In this document: piece by piece, positions 33,297 through 35,629 of the stretch
Numbering within the stretch: position 1 is the stretch's first letter
Layout of the letters: each line of letters begins with the position of its first letter
Source of the DNA: UBA8437 sp003445035
GTDB taxonomy: Bacteria; Planctomycetota; Planctomycetia; Planctomycetales; Planctomycetaceae
Length of the DNA stretch: 35,629 nt
Assembly (NCBI GenBank): GCA_937901285.1
Contig: CALCHI010000444.1
Span: 1-35,629 of the forward strand
Direction: 5' to 3'
The notes under the pieces: model-generated
Told to the model about the DNA's origin: nothing
Seen by the model: the letters and a program-made list of their open reading frames with translations, nothing else
The model's database searches: none
Translations under genes and position numbers: made by a program

Positions 33297-34532
33297 ATGT
33301 TGTCAACTCGCGCCGATTGCCTTGTCACGAAAGCGGTTCTCGCCGCCCTGGTGATCTCTGGAAACGCCGTGGCGGCCGAACGCCTGCGGGTCGAGGTTCG
33401 GGAAACCGGTGGCTGGTCCCGGCCGGCTTATCCCTGCACGCTGACACTCGATCGACCCTCGTTGCCCAAACCACTTCGCTTCCGTTTGCTTGATGAATCG
33501 GCCCGTCCGATCATCGTGCAGGTCGATGCAGAAGATCGCGGCAAGACCACCCGCTGGCGATTGGCATTCCCGCTGAGCCTCGAGCCTCGCCAACGCCGGG
33601 TATTGATCCTGGAAGTCGGTGTTGATGTGACTCCGAGTCCGAAGCGTCGCCGCGGACACGTTCTCGAGACAGCCGACGGCGCGTTGAAGGTCATCAACGC
33701 GCCGTACCTGACCTGGACGATTCCCTCGCGGGTTGGTCCCTGTCTGCAGTCGCTGGAATTCGGTGGTCACGAACATCTCGAGGGGCCGACGGCCAAGCTG
33801 GTGCTCAAGACCCGATCGGGACAAATCCTGTCGGTGGGTGGCCCGAAGGCACCGGCCTGGAAGGCCGTCCGTCGGGGCCCCCTGGCCGTCACGCTGTTGG
33901 GACGGCAAACGGTTCTGGTGGGCAAGTCGACGCCAATCGTCAATCGTGTCGAACTCGATTTTCCCGTCTCACGCAGCTGGGTTCGGATGGATTGGCAACT
34001 TGATGATCCGGATGATCGGATCGCAGAGATTCGCCTCGATGTCGATCTCAACCTGGACGCGTCGACGCCGGCCGCTCCGAGCCTGGTGGATTTCGGAGCA
34101 GGCACCTGGGTGTACTCGCGACTGCGTTCCGGACAGATCGCGGTACTCGAAACCCAGCGGCCGGTTGCCGGGCCACCTGGTTCAGCAGCGGCCTGGCGGG
34201 TGTCGAGAGGAACGGCCAAGGCCTTGAGGGCGTTTGTGGTTTCGCGTCCCGTCCGTCCCGTCCGGGCCGAAGGCTGGGTCCATCTGATGGACCGCAAGCG
34301 GTGCCTGGCGCTGGCGGTTGACGGTTTTGGCCGCGAACGCCTGGAGTCAATCCAGGCGACTGCCGCGGGTGGCGTCCGCGTCCGAAGGGTGTTTGCGTCG
34401 CAGGAAGGCGGGGCGGCCACCAGCAAGTCCCTCAGGTGCTGGTTGCACTTCGTCGGTTTCCCCCCTCAACAAAGTGCGGCCACCAGCCCACGGCACATGC
34501 AGACACCGCCCGCGGTGCGGGTGCTTCGTTGA
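33297..34532 (+). CDS. Secreted protein of unknown function
   Basis: A 411-residue protein with a signal peptide: N-region MLSTRADCLVTK, hydrophobic AVLAALVISGNAVA, likely cleavage after AVAA. The mature part looks all-beta, with many alternating hydrophobic strands (RLRVEVRETGGW, RPIIVQVDAED, RVLILEVGVDV). A Lys/Arg-rich segment (PSPKRRRGH) also occurs. I do not recognise a family or catalytic motif. The frame opens at ATG 33297, which immediately follows the T-tract of the upstream terminator; no better in-frame start precedes the signal peptide. Without a ribosome-binding site, the start or the mode of expression is uncertain. It is convergent with the membrane-protein gene at 34670. Confidence 0.65.
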   Translation: MLSTRADCLVTKAVLAALVISGNAVAAERLRVEVRETGGWSRPAYPCTLTLDRPSLPKPLRFRLLDESARPIIVQVDAEDRGKTTRWRLAFPLSLEPRQRRVLILEVGVDVTPSPKRRRGHVLETADGALKVINAPYLTWTIPSRVGPCLQSLEFGGHEHLEGPTAKLVLKTRSGQILSVGGPKAPAWKAVRRGPLAVTLLGRQTVLVGKSTPIVNRVELDFPVSRSWVRMDWQLDDPDDRIAEIRLDVDLNLDASTPAAPSLVDFGAGTWVYSRLRSGQIAVLETQRPVAGPPGSAAAWRVSRGTAKALRAFVVSRPVRPVRAEGWVHLMDRKRCLALAVDGFGRERLESIQATAAGGVRVRRVFASQEGGAATSKSLRCWLHFVGFPPQQSAATSPRHMQTPPAVRVLR

Positions 34533-34551
34533 CGGCGAGCCGTCTGTGCCG

Positions 34552-34604
34552 AAAAGTTGGATGAGTGCCGGCAGCTCACATTCCCGGTTGCCGAATCAAC
34601 TTTT
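34552..34604 (+). terminator. Bidirectional hairpin between convergent genes
   Basis: AAAAGTTG (34552-34559) and CAACTTTT (34597-34604) are perfect reverse complements. Inside them CGGCAG pairs with TTGCCG (one G-T). The A- and T-rich outer arms could serve as a terminator for transcription in either direction between the stops at 34532 and 34670. A small GACGG-CGAG-CCGTC hairpin also occurs at 34531-34544. Confidence 0.45.
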
Positions 34605-34669
34605 GCTGAGACGCCGCGGAAACCGATGGACGTTTCGCCCCGCGTCCCGGACGTCTGTCGGACCGGCGA

Positions 34670-35560
34670 TCAACTCCGCTCGAGCCGTTCCCGGAGCGCC
34701 GTGAAACAACCGAACCCATCTTCAAAGACGGATTTGAATTCGGTCGGTTCAACAAGTGTCCTGGGGCGATAGACAATAAACGAACCGGACTGGGTCTCGA
34801 ATGACCAGCCGGAACGTGTGGCAAAGAAGTCGAGCAACGTGCTGTCAAAGAACTCGCGGGTCTGTTCTGCCCTGTCGGATTGCAGTACGAATTGTTGCGA
34901 GAACGCCAGGTGTTCCTCGAAATCGATATCCTGCAACCCCAGCATTTGCCCGGCCCGGTCAAACATCCGCTCGGGTCGCATGCGGAACTCGGGCAGGTTC
35001 AACAAGGCCGATTGCATCGCCACAACCGTCTGCTTATGGACACGTCGACTCCTGCCGAAACCTGTGATGTAGCGGTAGTCGAAGATCCATAACTCCACCT
35101 CGTCGGTTCCACCAACACAGACGTTGGTCAACTGGCCCTTGCGACCCTTGTTCAACAGCGGAAACTCTCCCAGTTGCACTTTCAGGGATTCTTCTCCCAC
35201 CGGAGAAAACTCGAGATTCAATTCGGCAGCTATGCCCGAGAGTGTCTGGGTCCGTTCTTTTGCGTTCGCTCGACGTATCAGGAAGATGACCACCAGAATA
35301 ATTGGGATCACACTCCAGAGACCGCAACACACCAAAGGGCCAAACAAGTCCTCCGGGTTGTTCTCATCGACGCCCTTCCCCTGTTCGTCCTGATGGCGAG
35401 CCGCATCCCCAGCCTCTTGTGGTGCACCGCCACTCTCCTCATCGGCTTCAACAGCGGTAACCGCTGGAACAACTTCCGCATCGCCAGGCGGTTCGGAGCT
35501 CTCCTGCGCACAGACAAGAGCGGGGAATGCCAACAGTATCAACCAGGTCAGCCGTTTCAC
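34670..35560 (-). CDS. Membrane-anchored protein of unknown function
   Basis: A 296-residue protein. A signal peptide (MKRLTWLILLAFPALVCA) leads into an acidic, low-complexity region. A transmembrane helix (LWSVIPIILVVIFLI) follows at about residues 80-100, then a soluble domain of about 190 residues (ELNLEFSPVGEES through the C-terminus). The soluble part contains WIFDYRYITGFGRSRRVHKQTVVAMQS and SFIVYRPRTLVEP. This build resembles membrane proteins with a conserved cytoplasmic domain, but I do not recognise the family. GTG 35560 is chosen because GGAG lies 6 bases upstream and it begins the signal peptide; ATG 35584 would add 8 residues. A probable partial gene ends just upstream, so the two may be co-transcribed. 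Confidence 0.65.
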   Translation of the reverse strand: MKRLTWLILLAFPALVCAQESSEPPGDAEVVPAVTAVEADEESGGAPQEAGDAARHQDEQGKGVDENNPEDLFGPLVCCGLWSVIPIILVVIFLIRRANAKERTQTLSGIAAELNLEFSPVGEESLKVQLGEFPLLNKGRKGQLTNVCVGGTDEVELWIFDYRYITGFGRSRRVHKQTVVAMQSALLNLPEFRMRPERMFDRAGQMLGLQDIDFEEHLAFSQQFVLQSDRAEQTREFFDSTLLDFFATRSGWSFETQSGSFIVYRPRTLVEPTEFKSVFEDGFGCFTALRERLERS

Positions 35561-35591
35561 GATTTTCTCCAGCACAAACAGCATGCGGGAA

Positions 35592-35629
35592 TCATTTGCG
35601 ATCCACGCGGTATTTCTTCTGCCACTCGG
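35592..35629 (-). CDS. Possible C-terminal end of a leftward gene
   Basis: Read leftward from the window edge, one frame gives EWQKKYRVDRK followed by TGA (complement of 35592-35594), a plausible charged C-terminus. Its stop would lie 7 bases before ATG 35584 of the next gene, consistent with an operon. Only 11 residues are visible, so this is tentative and the product is unknown. Confidence 0.3.
   Translation of the reverse strand, partial: EWQKKYRVDRK

Noticed and set aside
1..35629. tRNA, rRNA and insertion-sequence genes
   Set aside because: No tRNA T-loop and acceptor pairing, rRNA segment, transposase motif or terminal inverted repeat with target duplication was recognised by eye; a covariance-model scan was not possible.

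Overview
The window looks like chromosomal DNA of a GC-rich planctomycete (phylum Planctomycetota). The main evidence is the set of families that are strongly amplified in that phylum: four DUF1501 proteins with twin-arginine-type N-termini, one DUF1549/DUF1553 protein, a secreted sulfatase joined to a PQQ-type propeller, a secreted prenyltransferase/squalene-cyclase-repeat protein, a sialate O-acetylesterase and a stand-alone MoxR ATPase. No tRNA, rRNA, CRISPR array, insertion sequence or phage gene was recognised. Apart from the 326-base dnaA-dnaN spacer, no gap between genes exceeds 300 bases.

Left third (1-5595): a tightly packed rightward cluster for uptake and breakdown of a sugar acid or modified sugar. 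It holds an enolase-superfamily dehydratase (5' end outside the window), an SMP-30-type lactonase, an Asp-box sialidase-like protein, a Gfo/Idh/MocA dehydrogenase and an MFS transporter, the last three joined by 4-base overlaps. Next come the secreted alpha-toroid repeat protein and a large YfhO-like membrane protein (5662-9072).

Middle (9130-20500): an envelope and degradation block. It holds DUF1501 (+), an SDR oxidoreductase (+), DUF1549/DUF1553 (-) divergent from a second DUF1501 (+), the 919-residue sulfatase-propeller fusion (+), a third DUF1501 (-) and a PolB-type 3'-5' exonuclease (-).

Replication block (20605-29412): a MoxR ATPase, then a dehydrogenase, a cysteine desulfurase and dnaA run rightward. 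A spacer follows that looks like a chromosomal origin, then dnaN, dciA (DUF721) and gyrB. Three points stand out. DnaA is short: it lacks domains I and II and its DNA-recognition loop reads SNHTT instead of RDHTT. The spacer has degenerate DnaA boxes followed by a GC cluster and a DnaA-trio-like TAC repeat, overlapped by a good dnaN promoter. recF is absent from its usual place, and the helicase-loader-type gene dciA sits directly between dnaN and gyrB. G/C composition of sampled rows changes from C-rich to G-rich on the + strand around this spacer, which fits an origin.

Right end (29494-35629): a sialate O-acetylesterase, a fourth DUF1501, a small exported protein ending at a clear intrinsic terminator, an unrecognised secreted protein whose ATG directly follows that terminator's T-tract, and leftward genes for an unrecognised membrane protein and probably the tail of another protein.
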